Positions 1 to 10,771 of a stretch of DNA of 64,000 bases are shown here, in pieces. The DNA is from Shewanella woodyi ATCC 51908. Its GTDB lineage: Bacteria > Pseudomonadota > Gammaproteobacteria > Enterobacterales > Shewanellaceae. The position numbers were made by a program, and so were the translations under genes. Where the stretch lies: assembly GCF_000019525.1 (NCBI RefSeq), contig NC_010506.1, forward strand, positions 434,001 to 498,000, in the 5' to 3' direction. Numbering within the stretch: position 1 is the first letter of the stretch; each line of letters opens with the position of its first letter. Below the pieces are notes generated by a model. It had not been told where the DNA came from, ran no database searches, and was given only the letters and a program-made list of their open reading frames with translations.

Positions 1-1649
1 TCACAATAAACGATGAGGTCGCTGAACGAGACGATAGTAGCGAAAATCCGTTTGTTAACTCAATCCAAAATATCGACTTTAGAAGAACGGCGGAAGGTGG
101 CGGAGAGTTAATCGTCAAGCTGAATAATAATAGAGTCGCAGCGAATGTAGAACAGGTAGGGGCTAAGTTAGAGCTTAAACTTTACAACACAGAGATAGGA
201 TCTGATTTTCTTTATGTGATGGATGTGCAAGATTTTGCCACTCCAGTAAGAAGCTTCGAAACTTTCAAAGAGGAGTTAACCTCCCGTGTTCTTATCGATA
301 TCTCAGGCGAGTATGAGTACAACTATCGCCAAGAGGAGGACCTATTTAAATTAAGCATTAACAAAGCTGAGCGCATTGTGGTCGCTAAAGAGGAGGAGAA
401 ATACGATGGAAAGTCTCTTTCACTCAACTTCCAAAGCATCTCTGTAAGGACTGTACTGCAGATCATTGCCGATTATAACAACTTTAATTTAGTGACCAGT
501 GACACCGTTGAGGGCGATATTACCCTTAGACTGGATGATGTGCCATGGGATCAAGCGTTAGATTTGATTCTTCAAACTAAAGGGTTAGATAAGCGCATTG
601 AAGGTAACATTCTTATGGTGGCGCCCAGAGAGGAGTTGGCCATTCGTGAGAGCCAGATGCTTAAAGATATGCAGGAGGTGAAAGAACTCTCTCCTCTCTA
701 CTCTGAATATATTCAGATAAATTACGCTAAAAGTGCCGACATTGCTGAACTGTTAAAAAGTACTGATTCAAGTTTATTGTCTTCTCGAGGCAGTGTTGCT
801 GTTGACGAAAGGACCAATACATTACTGATTAAAGATACAGAAGAGATCATTGAGAATATCCACCGATTAATAAAAATCTTGGACATCCCAATTCGCCAAG
901 TATTAATTGAAGCTAGAATGGTCACAGTGAAAGATGATGTATCTGAAGATCTTGGGATCAAGTGGGGAATTAGTGATAAACAAGGTAGTAAAGGCACATC
1001 TGGCAGTATTGGTGGTGCACAAGATATTGCTAATGGCATTATTCCCAGCGTCAATGATAGGTTAAATGTAAACTTTCCTGCCCCCGAAGCGGCTGCAAGT
1101 ATTGCATTTCATGTCGCAAAACTTGCCGATGGCACCATACTCGATATGGAGTTGAGTGCCCTTGAGCAGGAGAATAAAGGTGAGATTATTGCCAGCCCGC
1201 GCATTACCACCTCGAACCAGAAAGCTGCTTACATTGAGCAAGGTGTCGAGATCCCCTATGTTGAGGCAAGCTCAAGTGGTGCTGCAACCGTTAGCTTTAA
1301 AAAAGCGGTTTTATCGCTTAGGGTTACACCACAGATCACCCCAGATAATCGTGTGATTCTGGATTTAGAGATTTCACAAGACTCTCAAGGTAAAGTGGTT
1401 GCGACACCATTGGGAGAGGTTGTTTCAATTGATACTCAGAGGATCGGTACGCAAGTGTTGGTCGATCATGGTGAGACCATTGTATTGGGCGGTATCTATC
1501 AGCAGAACTTGATTAGCCGTGTTTCTAAGGTGCCTGTTTTGGGTGATATTCCCTTTGTTGGCTTCCTATTTAGAAGCACATCGGATAAAAATGAGCGACA
1601 AGAACTGCTCATATTTGTGACACCGAAAATTATCTCTGAAGAGATTTAA
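1..1649 (+). CDS. pilQ: Type IV pilus secretin PilQ (5' end outside window)
   Basis: Outer-membrane secretin forming the channel for type IV pili. The frame is open from the first bases, so the true start lies upstream; about 549 codons are visible. In order one sees the end of an AMIN-type domain, a secretin/TonB short N-terminal domain (LQIIADYNNFNLV, then VPWDQALDLIL), a secretin N1-type repeat ending in LDIPIRQVLIEARMV, and the secretin core. The core carries the family signature VPVLGDIPFVGFLF and ends in LLIFVTPKII. The gene is followed by aroK, as in many gammaproteobacteria where the pilMNOPQ operon precedes aroKB. An internal ATG at 216 is not the real start, because upstream codons continue the AMIN domain without a stop. 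Confidence 0.95.
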   Translation, partial: TINDEVAERDDSSENPFVNSIQNIDFRRTAEGGGELIVKLNNNRVAANVEQVGAKLELKLYNTEIGSDFLYVMDVQDFATPVRSFETFKEELTSRVLIDISGEYEYNYRQEEDLFKLSINKAERIVVAKEEEKYDGKSLSLNFQSISVRTVLQIIADYNNFNLVTSDTVEGDITLRLDDVPWDQALDLILQTKGLDKRIEGNILMVAPREELAIRESQMLKDMQEVKELSPLYSEYIQINYAKSADIAELLKSTDSSLLSSRGSVAVDERTNTLLIKDTEEIIENIHRLIKILDIPIRQVLIEARMVTVKDDVSEDLGIKWGISDKQGSKGTSGSIGGAQDIANGIIPSVNDRLNVNFPAPEAAASIAFHVAKLADGTILDMELSALEQENKGEIIASPRITTSNQKAAYIEQGVEIPYVEASSSGAATVSFKKAVLSLRVTPQITPDNRVILDLEISQDSQGKVVATPLGEVVSIDTQRIGTQVLVDHGETIVLGGIYQQNLISRVSKVPVLGDIPFVGFLFRSTSDKNERQELLIFVTPKIISEEI

Positions 1650-1669
1650 ACGTAATTCATTATGATATA

Positions 1670-1696
1670 AAACCAGCATCTAAGGTGCTGGTTTTT
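1670..1696 (+). terminator. Rho-independent terminator after pilQ
   Basis: A 9-bp stem (AAACCAGCA / TGCTGGTTT) with a short loop is followed by a T-rich tract, 20 bases after the pilQ stop. It separates the pil operon from aroK. Confidence 0.8.
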
Positions 1697-1867
1697 ATTT
1701 TTTAATCATACAATATTCTAATTATGTGGGATACATGGCTTGCCTTTAATGGTGTTTAACTGAGATAATCAGGGGTCAAGTCTCATTAGAGCAAGGTAAC
1801 ATATAAGGTCGGTTTTATTTTTCAAATCGACGTAGGCAAACTTAATATAAGATTCAGACGTAAAGCA

Positions 1868-2383
1868 ATGGCTGAGAAACGTAATATTTTTCTAGTAGGT
1901 CCTATGGGGGCTGGTAAAAGCACTATAGGCCGTCATCTGGCACAGATGCTGCACTTAGAGTTCCACGATTCCGATCAAGAGATTGAAAGCCGTACAGGTG
2001 CGGATATAGCGTGGGTTTTTGATGTCGAAGGCGAAGAGGGTTTTCGTATTCGTGAAACACAGGTAGTCGCAGATTTAACTGAGAAGCAAGGCATTGTCCT
2101 AGCGACTGGCGGCGGATCAATTCAGAGTAAAGAGATACGCAATAATCTTTCTGCTCGTGGGATCGTCGTTTACCTGGAAACTACAATTGATAAGCAAGTG
2201 GCTCGTACACAACGAGACAAACGCCGTCCATTGTTACAAGTAGAAGATCCAAGAGAAGTTTTGGAGAACCTAGCTGCCACTCGTAATCCTTTGTATGAAG
2301 AGATTGCTGATGTCATCGTGAAAACTGATGAACAGAGTGCGAAAGTGGTCGCAAATCAAATTATTGAACAGTTAGGTTTCTAG
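1868..2383 (+). CDS. aroK: Shikimate kinase I
   Basis: Phosphorylates shikimate to shikimate-3-phosphate with ATP, the fifth step of the chorismate pathway in the cytosol. The 171-aa protein has the P-loop GPMGAGKST near residues 11-19, the shikimate-contacting DSDQEIE around residue 35, the GGGS loop near residue 80, and the lid-region RDKRRPLL. Length matches AroK. It is followed 8 bases later by aroB, the standard aroKB operon. The start ATG at 1868 gives the normal AroK N-terminus. Confidence 0.97.
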   Translation: MAEKRNIFLVGPMGAGKSTIGRHLAQMLHLEFHDSDQEIESRTGADIAWVFDVEGEEGFRIRETQVVADLTEKQGIVLATGGGSIQSKEIRNNLSARGIVVYLETTIDKQVARTQRDKRRPLLQVEDPREVLENLAATRNPLYEEIADVIVKTDEQSAKVVANQIIEQLGF

Positions 2384-2391
2384 GCGGAAAA

Positions 2392-3468
2392 ATGAAGCAA
2401 ATTCAGGTTGATCTCGGGGTACGTAGTTATCCTATTGTTATTGGTCGGAATTTGATGAGTTGTGGCGAGCATTTTGCTCGCTTCCTCCAAGATAAAAAAA
2501 TCCTAATCGTTACCAATGAAACTGTTGCTCCTCTATATTTAGAGAAGCTTGAGTTACAGCTATCCTCATTTGATTGTGTTGAGCCTGTCATCTTACCCGA
2601 TGGCGAGCAATATAAGACGTTAGCTCAGATGGATAGTATCTTTACCTCATTACTACAGCAAAACTCTGGCAGAGACACCGTTCTTATTGCCTTAGGTGGC
2701 GGTGTAATTGGTGATATGACCGGTTTTGCGGCCGCAAGTTACCAAAGAGGTATCGATTTTATCCAGATCCCTACGACACTGTTGGCGCAAGTCGACTCCT
2801 CAGTCGGTGGGAAAACAGCAGTAAACCATCCCTTAGGTAAAAATATGATAGGTGCCTTCTATCAACCTAAGCTTGTGGTGATTGATACTGACTGTTTATC
2901 TACATTACCTGCTAAAGAGTTTTCTGCTGGAATGGCGGAGGTGATTAAGTACGGTATTATCTGGGATAGTGAATTTTTTAGCTGGTTAGAAAATAACGTC
3001 GAACGCTTAAAGACATTAGATGATGAAGCACTAGCGTATGCTATCGGTCGTTGTTGTGAAATTAAAGCCGATGTTGTCGCCGAAGATGAGACAGAACAGG
3101 GTGTGCGTGCTCTGCTGAATCTGGGTCATACATTTGGTCATGCAATTGAAGCTGAGATGGGTTACGGTGTTTGGTTGCACGGTGAAGCCGTTGCTGCTGG
3201 CACAGTACTTGCTGCATCTACTGCGAGCAGGATGGGATTAATTGATGGGTCAATTGTTTGTCGAATTACAAAATTATTTGAAGCATTTGATCTCCCCGTT
3301 TCCCCTCCCGATTCAATGAATTTCGAACAATTCATTAAACATATGCGGCGAGATAAGAAAGTACTTAAAGGTCAAGTCAGATTAGTTCTACCTGAAGCTA
3401 TGGGTCAGGCGGGAGTGTATTCTGAAGTGAGCGATGAACTACTGGAAGATGTTATTCGCTGCGCATAG
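2392..3468 (+). CDS. aroB: 3-dehydroquinate synthase
   Basis: Converts DAHP to 3-dehydroquinate, the second step of the shikimate pathway, using NAD and a divalent metal. The 358-aa protein shows the nucleotide-binding stretch [15 protein letters not shown], the [15 protein letters not shown] segment, and the metal-ligand region [13 protein letters not shown] followed by [10 protein letters not shown]. Length is typical. It lies 8 bases after aroK and 16 bases before damX, consistent with one transcript. Confidence 0.97.
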   Translation: MKQIQVDLGVRSYPIVIGRNLMSCGEHFARFLQDKKILIVTNETVAPLYLEKLELQLSSFDCVEPVILPDGEQYKTLAQMDSIFTSLLQQNSGRDTVLIALGGGVIGDMTGFAAASYQRGIDFIQIPTTLLAQVDSSVGGKTAVNHPLGKNMIGAFYQPKLVVIDTDCLSTLPAKEFSAGMAEVIKYGIIWDSEFFSWLENNVERLKTLDDEALAYAIGRCCEIKADVVAEDETEQGVRALLNLGHTFGHAIEAEMGYGVWLHGEAVAAGTVLAASTASRMGLIDGSIVCRITKLFEAFDLPVSPPDSMNFEQFIKHMRRDKKVLKGQVRLVLPEAMGQAGVYSEVSDELLEDVIRCA

Positions 3469-3484
3469 TTTGTGTGGTGTATGA

Positions 3485-4879
3485 GTGACTTTTAAAGACT
3501 CCATTTTATTACCAAGCCAAGAAAATCTTCTGCAGAGACTCCAACATGTCAGTCTCTACGGTCAACAGCTGCTTGTTGTTACGGGGCAAAATGGCTCAGG
3601 TAAAACAAGATTAATTACCTCCTTGATTAACGAGCTTGATGACTTTAGCTCTGCACTCGTTCTATGCCCAAAGCATTGTGATAATAGCGAGATCCGCCGT
3701 AAGATCTTGGTTCAACTGCTAACCGATCCTGTTTTTGATGATGAAACACCTCTAGCTGAAACTCTATTAAGGTTTGCGGATTCACTCCCCCAATCCTGTT
3801 TTATCGTGCTCGATGATGCGCATCATCTCTCTATAGAGTTGATTGCTGAATGCATCGTATTAAGCCAGCTGTCGATTGCGGGCAAGTCAATCTCGATCAC
3901 ACTCACTTCAACTGAAGAGTTTTTCTATCACCTGGTTGAGCAGTTACCGGAAACCCAGCAAGATAATTTGCTCTCGATTAATATTGAACCTCTTACTGCG
4001 CAAGAGAAAGAAGCTCTCTATTACACACTACTTAGTCGAAGCGAGCAGGCACCCTTTACACCCAGAGAGATAGTTAGAGCTCAACTTGAGAAGCAGTCAG
4101 GAACGCCCCAAGAGGTGGTGAACTTATTGGAGTTAGCACTTCATGGAAAGGAGGTAGAAGTTCCTAAGAGTGCTAAATATAAGTGGATTATATCTATTGC
4201 ACTGCTTTTACTACTATCCCTTGGAGCATATCTACTGCTGCCGAAGGAGGCCAGGGATGAAAAAATATCAAGCCCTGCTAAGCTAGTTTTAGATAGCTCA
4301 AGTGAGATGAACTGGCTTGCCAACTATGGTAAAAACCTTTTGGAAGCAGACTTTTCTGCTGAAAAAAAAGAGGGTAAAGCTGAGCTCATTTCTAGTAACA
4401 CCGCCTCAGTAGATAGCACGTTAACCCAGCAAGCCGCTAGTACTGAACCGCAATCAGAACCTCATAAAGGTAAGATGGTTGATGAGAGCACTTCATTAGT
4501 TAATCACGATGAGGTGGAGGTTTTTAAAGGATTAGGGGAGATAAAATCATCCCAATTACCTCACAAGGTTAATGTTGAGCCCAAAATTGAACCCATTGCT
4601 CTTAAAGGTTATACGCTGCAGTTAGCAAGTGTAAAAAAACAAGAGTCGTTGGATAATCTATTAAAGCGCTTTAGTGGTGAGTCCGATGTTAAGGTGGCAC
4701 GTTATGGGGAGTTCTGGGTTGTATTGTTAGGTGAGTTTTCTGATATCAATCTTGCCCGTATAAAATCCAAGCAGATGGTGAATAAATATCAGCTAACAAC
4801 CCCTTGGATCCGCCAATGGAAAGATTTAAGCGGTTATAAGGTACAAGATAGTATTCCAGCCCGTGATATTCCTTTGTAA
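3485..4879 (+). CDS. damX: DamX-like cell-division protein (AAA ATPase + TM + SPOR)
   Basis: Inner-membrane protein of the DamX type, which goes to the division septum through its SPOR domain binding denuded peptidoglycan. Residues 34-41 form a Walker A motif (GQNGSGKT) and CFIVLDDAHHL near residue 105 a Walker B. A single membrane segment lies near residues 230-248, then a low-complexity linker, and a SPOR domain from about residue 385 (YTLQLASVKKQESL ... WVVLLGEF). The start is GTG at 3485, forced by an in-frame TGA immediately upstream. It sits between aroB and dam as in enterics. The ATPase part makes it longer at the N-terminus than E. coli DamX, a layout common in marine gammaproteobacteria. 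Confidence 0.88.
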   Translation: MTFKDSILLPSQENLLQRLQHVSLYGQQLLVVTGQNGSGKTRLITSLINELDDFSSALVLCPKHCDNSEIRRKILVQLLTDPVFDDETPLAETLLRFADSLPQSCFIVLDDAHHLSIELIAECIVLSQLSIAGKSISITLTSTEEFFYHLVEQLPETQQDNLLSINIEPLTAQEKEALYYTLLSRSEQAPFTPREIVRAQLEKQSGTPQEVVNLLELALHGKEVEVPKSAKYKWIISIALLLLLSLGAYLLLPKEARDEKISSPAKLVLDSSSEMNWLANYGKNLLEADFSAEKKEGKAELISSNTASVDSTLTQQAASTEPQSEPHKGKMVDESTSLVNHDEVEVFKGLGEIKSSQLPHKVNVEPKIEPIALKGYTLQLASVKKQESLDNLLKRFSGESDVKVARYGEFWVVLLGEFSDINLARIKSKQMVNKYQLTTPWIRQWKDLSGYKVQDSIPARDIPL

Positions 4880-4928
4880 AGAGAGTACAATCGATGACTT
4901 CTTTTTTCTTGGTATTCAATCAATTTAG

Positions 4929-5768
4929 ATGAGTAAAAAACAGAGAGCCTTTCTTAAGTGGGCAGGTGGAAAATTTAAACTGATTGAAGCTCTCACTGAG
5001 CACTTACCTGAAGGTCAACGGCTCGTTGAACCATTTGTTGGAGCGGGATCGGTTTTTCTTAACACTGATTATCCAAGTTACCTTTTGTGTGATATCAACA
5101 AAGATCTCATCAATCTTTATAAAATCATTCAAAAAGAGCCTGAGAAATATATCGCTGCCGCGAAAGCCATGTTTGTTCCTGAAATGAACGAAAAAGAAGC
5201 CTATTACCGTGTTCGTGCTGAGTTTAACCTCAGTACAGACCCTTTCCTCCGCTCTGTTTATTTTCTTTATATGAATCGCCATGGTTTTAATGGCTTGTGC
5301 CGTTATAACCGGAAGGGGGGCTTTAATGTTCCCTTTGGTTCCTATAAGAAACCTTACTTTCCTGAGAATGAGATCCGTGCTTTTTCTGAAAAAGCACAAA
5401 AAGCTGAATTCAAGTGTATTGGTTATGAGGATGCGTTCGAGCTGACTACAAGTGGTGATGTTGTCTACTGCGATCCGCCTTATGCGCCGCTTTCAACAAC
5501 GGCAAGTTTTACGACTTATGTAGGCACAGGTTTTAGTTTGGATGACCAAGCGTTACTTGCCCGTAAATCACGCCACACTGCGATTGATAATGGTATACCA
5601 GTGCTGATAAGTAATCATGATATCCCTCTTACCCGAGAGCTATATCACGGTGCTCGATTTGATACTATTCAGGTGCAGCGAAATATCAGTCAGAAGGGCA
5701 GTGCGCGTAAGAAAGTCGATGAGTTAATGGCTCTTTATGATGACCGTTACCATAGTGAAAATGATTAA
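4929..5768 (+). CDS. dam: DNA adenine methylase (GATC)
   Basis: N6-adenine methyltransferase expected to modify GATC, used in mismatch-repair strand choice and replication control. The 279-aa protein has the AdoMet motif LKWAGGKFKLIEAL, the VEPFVGAGSVF segment, and the catalytic DPPY motif in VVYCDPPYAPL near residue 182, in the order of alpha-class methylases. It follows damX after 49 bases, the conserved aroK-aroB-damX-dam order, so it is the housekeeping Dam and not a phage copy. Confidence 0.97.
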   Translation: MSKKQRAFLKWAGGKFKLIEALTEHLPEGQRLVEPFVGAGSVFLNTDYPSYLLCDINKDLINLYKIIQKEPEKYIAAAKAMFVPEMNEKEAYYRVRAEFNLSTDPFLRSVYFLYMNRHGFNGLCRYNRKGGFNVPFGSYKKPYFPENEIRAFSEKAQKAEFKCIGYEDAFELTTSGDVVYCDPPYAPLSTTASFTTYVGTGFSLDDQALLARKSRHTAIDNGIPVLISNHDIPLTRELYHGARFDTIQVQRNISQKGSARKKVDELMALYDDRYHSEND

Positions 5769-5780
5769 GCCTAGTCAATA

Positions 5781-5966
5781 CTAGGCAAGTACTTGATTAA
5801 CAATGAGTAAAAGTGTGATAACAAAAATGGCCGCTAATATGATTCCCATAATAATGAAGGGAATTGGTGAGCTGGTTTGAAAGTCACGAAGCCTATTCTT
5901 ATCGCTTTGAACACCTAAAAATGCAGCCAAAGTACTCGAAAATAACTGCCAAGCTTTAAATAGCAT
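5781..5966 (-). CDS. DUF2970 family small membrane protein
   Basis: A 61-aa protein matching my recollection of DUF2970: a short polar N-terminus (LAAFLGVQSDKNRLRDF) followed by one hydrophobic helix (IIMGIILAAIFVITLLLIVNQVL). Function is unknown. Its ATG overlaps the stop codon of the upstream gene by one base (TAATG), implying translational coupling. It is convergent with dam, ending 12 bases from the dam stop. Confidence 0.75.
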   Translation of the reverse strand: MLFKAWQLFSSTLAAFLGVQSDKNRLRDFQTSSPIPFIIMGIILAAIFVITLLLIVNQVLA

Positions 5967-6319
5967 TAAAGCTTATTTTTTTGATTACTAAGTGAAACTT
6001 CATCGACAGGGCTGTCTTGATGACCATGAAGTAGCTCTAAAAGATCGACGAAATGCAGTTGATTGGAGCGACTGTTACCACTAAACCAATTAGCCCAGTT
6101 TAACTCTTGTGATTGACGAGCGCAGCGATTACCTGGGTGGCTAGTTGGTAGGGAGCTATTGTAACTTGTCGTAGATTCTTTTGAGCAGACGCAAGCTGAT
6201 TCACTATCAGAAGATGATAGATTTTGAGCACCCACGGCAGTAAGGGCAATAAATATTGCCGAAGTTGCAAGAAAAGCAGCAGGTTTAGCACCCACGATTA
6301 GCTTTTTACTACTCTTCAT
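5966..6319 (-). CDS. Hypothetical exported Ser/His-rich protein
   Basis: 117 aa, family not recognised. An N-terminal hydrophobic stretch (AAFLATSAIFIALTAVGAQ) looks like a signal peptide or anchor, followed by a Ser-rich segment with a CVC pair and HPGNRCARQSQELNWANWF. It is coupled by TAATG overlap to the DUF2970 gene, and the two form a minus-strand pair lodged between dam and rpe, adjacent genes in many relatives. A 63-aa alternative frame inside it is a shadow. Confidence 0.6.
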   Translation of the reverse strand: MKSSKKLIVGAKPAAFLATSAIFIALTAVGAQNLSSSDSESACVCSKESTTSYNSSLPTSHPGNRCARQSQELNWANWFSGNSRSNQLHFVDLLELLHGHQDSPVDEVSLSNQKNKL

Positions 6320-6528
6320 TTTATCTTCCCTTATAAAACAAAACCTACACAGCTTTTAATTATAGCAAAAGAGATTACATTTTAAACACTATTTTTAACT
6401 AAATCTTAATATCGTATAAATGTATGAATTTTTTCGTGAGATTATAGATAAATGAGGGATAAGCCCTAGAGGCTTAGGTTCTCAAAAGGTAGAATAGCGT
6501 ACTTCTTAGACACTGTTGTGAGTATTCT

Positions 6529-7203
6529 ATGCGCCCATTTCTTATCGCCCCCTCTATTTTGTCTGCTGATTTTGCCCGTTTGGGTGAGGATGTTGATGCC
6601 GTTCTTAACGCAGGTGCCGATGTAGTTCACTTTGATGTTATGGATAACCATTATGTTCCTAACCTAACCATAGGTCCTATGGTGTGCCAAGCATTGCGAG
6701 ATTACGGCGTGACAGCTGATATTGATGTCCATCTTATGGTGAAGCCAGTCGATCGCATTATTCCTGACTTTGCAAAAGCAGGGGCTTCGATTATTACCTT
6801 TCATCCTGAAGCGAGTGAGCATTTAGATCGCTCTCTACAATTGATTAAAGAGTCAGGCTGTAAAGCGGGCCTGGTATTTAACCCTGCAACACCACTGCAT
6901 TATTTAGATCATGTGATGGATAAGCTCGATGTCATCTTGTTGATGTCAGTAAACCCAGGTTTTGGAGGGCAATCTTTTATTCCTTCAACGTTAGATAAAC
7001 TGCGTCAGGTAAGAAAGCTTATCGATGACAGTGGCTACGATATTCGTCTTGAGGTCGATGGCGGTGTTAAGGTCGATAATATTGCTGAAATCGCTGCAGC
7101 AGGTGCAGATATGTTTGTTGCTGGCTCGGCGATCTTTAACAAACCTGATTATAAAGCTGTGATCGATGAGATGCGTAGCGAACTTGCTAGTATAGAGTCT
7201 TAA
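6529..7203 (+). CDS. rpe: Ribulose-phosphate 3-epimerase
   Basis: Interconverts D-ribulose 5-phosphate and D-xylulose 5-phosphate in the pentose phosphate pathway. The 224-aa TIM barrel shows the family motifs [18 protein letters not shown] (metal-binding Asp/His), [19 protein letters not shown] and the phosphate-binding VDGGV / VAGSAIF. It starts the rpe-gph-trpS operon, 3 bases before gph. Confidence 0.97.
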   Translation: MRPFLIAPSILSADFARLGEDVDAVLNAGADVVHFDVMDNHYVPNLTIGPMVCQALRDYGVTADIDVHLMVKPVDRIIPDFAKAGASIITFHPEASEHLDRSLQLIKESGCKAGLVFNPATPLHYLDHVMDKLDVILLMSVNPGFGGQSFIPSTLDKLRQVRKLIDDSGYDIRLEVDGGVKVDNIAEIAAAGADMFVAGSAIFNKPDYKAVIDEMRSELASIES

Positions 7204-7206
7204 ATC

Positions 7207-7914
7207 ATGGCCTCCTGGGATAAGCTTAAAGCGATAGCGTTCGACCTTGATGGCACACTTATCGATAGTGCGCCAGATCTCGCGGCTGCAACTCAAGCGA
7301 CTCTTACTGAGTTGAAACTGCCTAGTTGCAGTGAAGAGCAAGTGAGATCTTGGATAGGTAATGGCGCTAAGGTGTTAATGCAAAGGGCATTAACTCACTC
7401 TCTAGACAGGCCTGTAGAAGCGGATATGTTAGAAGATACTATGCCGCTTTTTATGAAACATTATCAAGAGAATTTAGAGCAACATAGTCAACTTTATCCC
7501 GGAGTTCTTGAGGTACTCAATGAGCTAACATCACTTGGGTACTCCATGGCGGTTGTGACCAATAAACCCTACCGATTTGCCATTCCACTTTTAAAAGCGT
7601 TTAAGATAGAGCATCACTTTACCAAGGTGCTTGGTGGGGACTCTCTTGAAAAGATGAAGCCTGATCCTTTGCCGTTAACTCACCTGCTCGATAAGTGGAA
7701 GCTTAAACCTGAAGCGCTTTTGATGGTCGGCGACTCTAAAAATGACATTTTAGCGGCAAAAGCAGCAGGTATTAGCTCGATAGGCTTGACCTATGGGTAT
7801 AACTACGGTGAAGATATCGGGCTAAGCTGTCCCGACGCTGTTTGTGTCCAGTTTAGTGAAATTTTAAAATTCGTAAATAACAGTGTAAAAGTAATGGAGC
7901 ATGAGAGCGTATGA
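7207..7914 (+). CDS. gph: Phosphoglycolate phosphatase (HAD)
   Basis: HAD-superfamily enzyme that dephosphorylates 2-phosphoglycolate, a product of DNA 3'-end repair. The 235-aa sequence carries motif [11 protein letters not shown], motif II with VVTNKP, the Lys region EKMKPDP and motif [18 protein letters not shown]. It lies between rpe and trpS as in E. coli and its stop overlaps the trpS start by four bases (ATGA). Confidence 0.95.
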   Translation: MASWDKLKAIAFDLDGTLIDSAPDLAAATQATLTELKLPSCSEEQVRSWIGNGAKVLMQRALTHSLDRPVEADMLEDTMPLFMKHYQENLEQHSQLYPGVLEVLNELTSLGYSMAVVTNKPYRFAIPLLKAFKIEHHFTKVLGGDSLEKMKPDPLPLTHLLDKWKLKPEALLMVGDSKNDILAAKAAGISSIGLTYGYNYGEDIGLSCPDAVCVQFSEILKFVNNSVKVMEHESV

Positions 7915-8918
7915 CTAACCCAGTAAAACCCATAGTACTTAGCGGTGCACAGCCGTCAGGTGAGCTGACAATAGGTAACTACATGGGCGCATTAAGGCAG
8001 TGGGTAGCCATGCAAGACAGTCACGACTGTCTCTATTGTGTTGTCGATCTTCATGCGATCACTGTAAGGCAAGATCCTAAACTTCTCAGAGAAGCTTGTT
8101 TAGACACATTAGCACTTTACTTAGCTTGTGGTGTAGACCCGAAAAAAAGCACTGTCTTTATTCAATCTCAGGTGCCTCAGCATACTCAACTTGGTTGGGC
8201 GTTAAACTGTTATACCCAGATGGGTGAACTGAATCGTATGACTCAGTTCAAAGATAAGTCTCAAAAGCATGCGAATAATATCAATGTTGGCTTGTTTGGT
8301 TATCCGGTACTTATGGCTGCAGATATTTTACTATATCAAGCCAATGAGATCCCTGTAGGCCAAGATCAAAAACAACATCTTGAGCTGACTCGTGATATCG
8401 CGACTCGCTTTAATAATGCTTATGGAGATACATTTACTATCCCTGAGCCATTTATTCCTGAGCATGGGGCTAAGGTGATGTCACTGCAAGATCCGCTTAA
8501 GAAGATGTCTAAGTCTGACGATAACCGTAATAATGTTATTGGTTTGCTGGAAGATCCTAAGAAGATCATGAAGAAGATTAAGAAGGCGATGACAGATAGC
8601 GATGAGCCGCCAGTGGTTCGTTTCGATACTGAAAACAAGCCGGGTGTATCAAACCTATTAAGCTTGATGTCAGGTGTTTCTGGTAAGAGCATTGCTGGTC
8701 TTGAGGCTGAGTTTGAAGGGAAGATGTATGGTCATCTTAAAGTGGCTGCCGGCGAAGCGGTTGTCGAGATGATAGAGCCACTGCAAGCTAGATATCGTGA
8801 GTTTAGAGAAGATCAGACTTTCCTAAATCAGGTGATGAGCGATGGCGCTGAGAAAGCCCAAACTCGTGCTGAAGTGACGGTTAAAAAGGTATACGAGAAG
8901 ATCGGATTGCTGGTTTAA
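7911..8918 (+). CDS. trpS: Tryptophanyl-tRNA synthetase
   Basis: Class Ic aminoacyl-tRNA synthetase charging tRNA-Trp. The 335-aa protein has the HIGH-equivalent region [16 protein letters not shown] near residues 17-32, the substrate region [13 protein letters not shown], the [15 protein letters not shown] helix and KMSKS in [10 protein letters not shown]. Length is usual. It is last in the rpe-gph-trpS operon and is followed by a clear terminator. Confidence 0.97.
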   Translation: MTNPVKPIVLSGAQPSGELTIGNYMGALRQWVAMQDSHDCLYCVVDLHAITVRQDPKLLREACLDTLALYLACGVDPKKSTVFIQSQVPQHTQLGWALNCYTQMGELNRMTQFKDKSQKHANNINVGLFGYPVLMAADILLYQANEIPVGQDQKQHLELTRDIATRFNNAYGDTFTIPEPFIPEHGAKVMSLQDPLKKMSKSDDNRNNVIGLLEDPKKIMKKIKKAMTDSDEPPVVRFDTENKPGVSNLLSLMSGVSGKSIAGLEAEFEGKMYGHLKVAAGEAVVEMIEPLQARYREFREDQTFLNQVMSDGAEKAQTRAEVTVKKVYEKIGLLV

Positions 8919-8937
8919 TACTATGTGATTTAATGAA

Positions 8938-8963
8938 AGCCAGCGATACACGCTGGCTTTTTT
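8938..8963 (+). terminator. Terminator after trpS
   Basis: A perfect 8-bp stem (AGCCAGCG / CGCTGGCT), 5-base loop and a run of T residues, 20 bases past the trpS stop. Confidence 0.9.
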
Positions 8964-9064
8964 ATTGGCTTTTTCTATCTGATTACAGACTATTCCTACT
9001 TATACTGATTGGTATTAACCAGATCACAAAGGTAATAGCTGGTGGGGTCATGTGTCTTTAAAGA

Positions 9065-9634
9065 TCAAGAGTCTGGAGATTCAAATACCTTAATGACTTT
9101 ACGTACTCCGGCAGTATTACGCGCGACATCAACGGCGAGATCGGCTTGATCTCGTTGGACAATACCTAGTAAAAATACCTCACCATTTTCTGTGATCACT
9201 TTAATACGTGTGGTATCTAAGTTATCAGTGTTTAACATGCGGGTTTTTACCTTGGTTGTTATCCAAGTATCATTGCTACGAGTGGTAAATGAGGTGGGAT
9301 TACCTATACGGATCTGATTATGGATCTTGCCACCAATCTCAATAGCTTGCACCGTTCGAATCGCCTTATCTCTTAACATGGAGTTAGGAGCTTGGCCAAT
9401 CATCAACACATTGCCGTTCATTACCACCCCGGTGATGTTTGCCTGATTTTTTACATCTTCCAATGCTGCAAGCTCACTGGCTATTTGAAAATCGGCATTT
9501 GTGTCATCGAGTTGAGTTGAAAAGCTACGCTCATCATTAACCATCATGGCACCACCTACGGCTCCAACCATCACCGCACCGGCGCAGCCTTGTAGCATAA
9601 ATATGACAGCGATAAGTGAGAGCGTTTTTATCAT
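9065..9634 (-). CDS. dolP: BON-domain outer-membrane lipoprotein (DolP/YraP-like)
   Basis: Lipoprotein with two BON domains, the family supporting outer-membrane integrity at the septum. I place the start at 9634 and not at an earlier in-frame codon. From there the protein begins MIKTLSLIAVIFMLQGC, a clean signal peptide with Cys17 in a lipobox, preceded by AAAGGA. BON repeats fall around residues 45-110 (ITGVVMNGNVLMIGQAP) and 120-185 (KVITENGEVFLLGIV). It is the last gene of the lpoA-yraN-diaA-dolP order known from enterics. Confidence 0.9.
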   Translation of the reverse strand: MIKTLSLIAVIFMLQGCAGAVMVGAVGGAMMVNDERSFSTQLDDTNADFQIASELAALEDVKNQANITGVVMNGNVLMIGQAPNSMLRDKAIRTVQAIEIGGKIHNQIRIGNPTSFTTRSNDTWITTKVKTRMLNTDNLDTTRIKVITENGEVFLLGIVQRDQADLAVDVARNTAGVRKVIKVFESPDS

Positions 9635-9749
9635 TATGGTTCCTTTAAAAGGTGTGTAACTGCCGTGATTGAACTGAATAACGTTAAGGCGTTGAACTAA
9701 AGCCACCAAAATATTTGCTGGTGGCTAAACACTTTATCCCCTCGATTGC

Positions 9750-10340
<591 letters not shown>

Positions 10341-10417
10341 TCAATCCTTAATATTAAATCTGGTGTTATCATGCCATAACTTTTAAGTCGTTAAGGCACA
10401 AACATTATTCATTTTGT

Positions 10418-10771
10418 TTAAAAAGCATTTGGGAGCCAATGTATTTGGCTCGCATCAATGGCTATAAGATCAAATCGGCAAACCGCATCAATCTTATGTA
10501 TCTGTATATAGTGCTCAGCGGCACGTCTCAGTCGGCCTATTTGCGCAGGGCTTAGTGCGTTTAGTGCGCCACCATACTGAGCTTTGGAGCGGTATTTTAC
10601 CTCAATAAATATCCACTCTTTACCATCTTTCATGATTAGATCTATTTCACCAAACTTGTACCTGACATTTGCCTCTACAAAGTTAAGACCTCGCTCGGCT
10701 AAATAGTTCATCGCCAGCTTTTCACCTGCCTGACCATGCTCTCTTGGGATCTGGTGTTTATTATCTATCAT
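10418..10771 (-). CDS. yraN: YraN family (UPF0102) nuclease-fold protein
   Basis: 117-aa protein with the UPF0102 pattern: [22 protein letters not shown], then [10 protein letters not shown] and FIEVKYRS, the E-D-(E/Q)-x-K type active-site arrangement of Holliday-junction-resolvase-like folds. Biological role is unknown. Its start overlaps the lpoA stop by four bases (ATGA), so the two are translationally coupled. Confidence 0.9.
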   Translation of the reverse strand: MIDNKHQIPREHGQAGEKLAMNYLAERGLNFVEANVRYKFGEIDLIMKDGKEWIFIEVKYRSKAQYGGALNALSPAQIGRLRRAAEHYIQIHKIDAVCRFDLIAIDASQIHWLPNAF

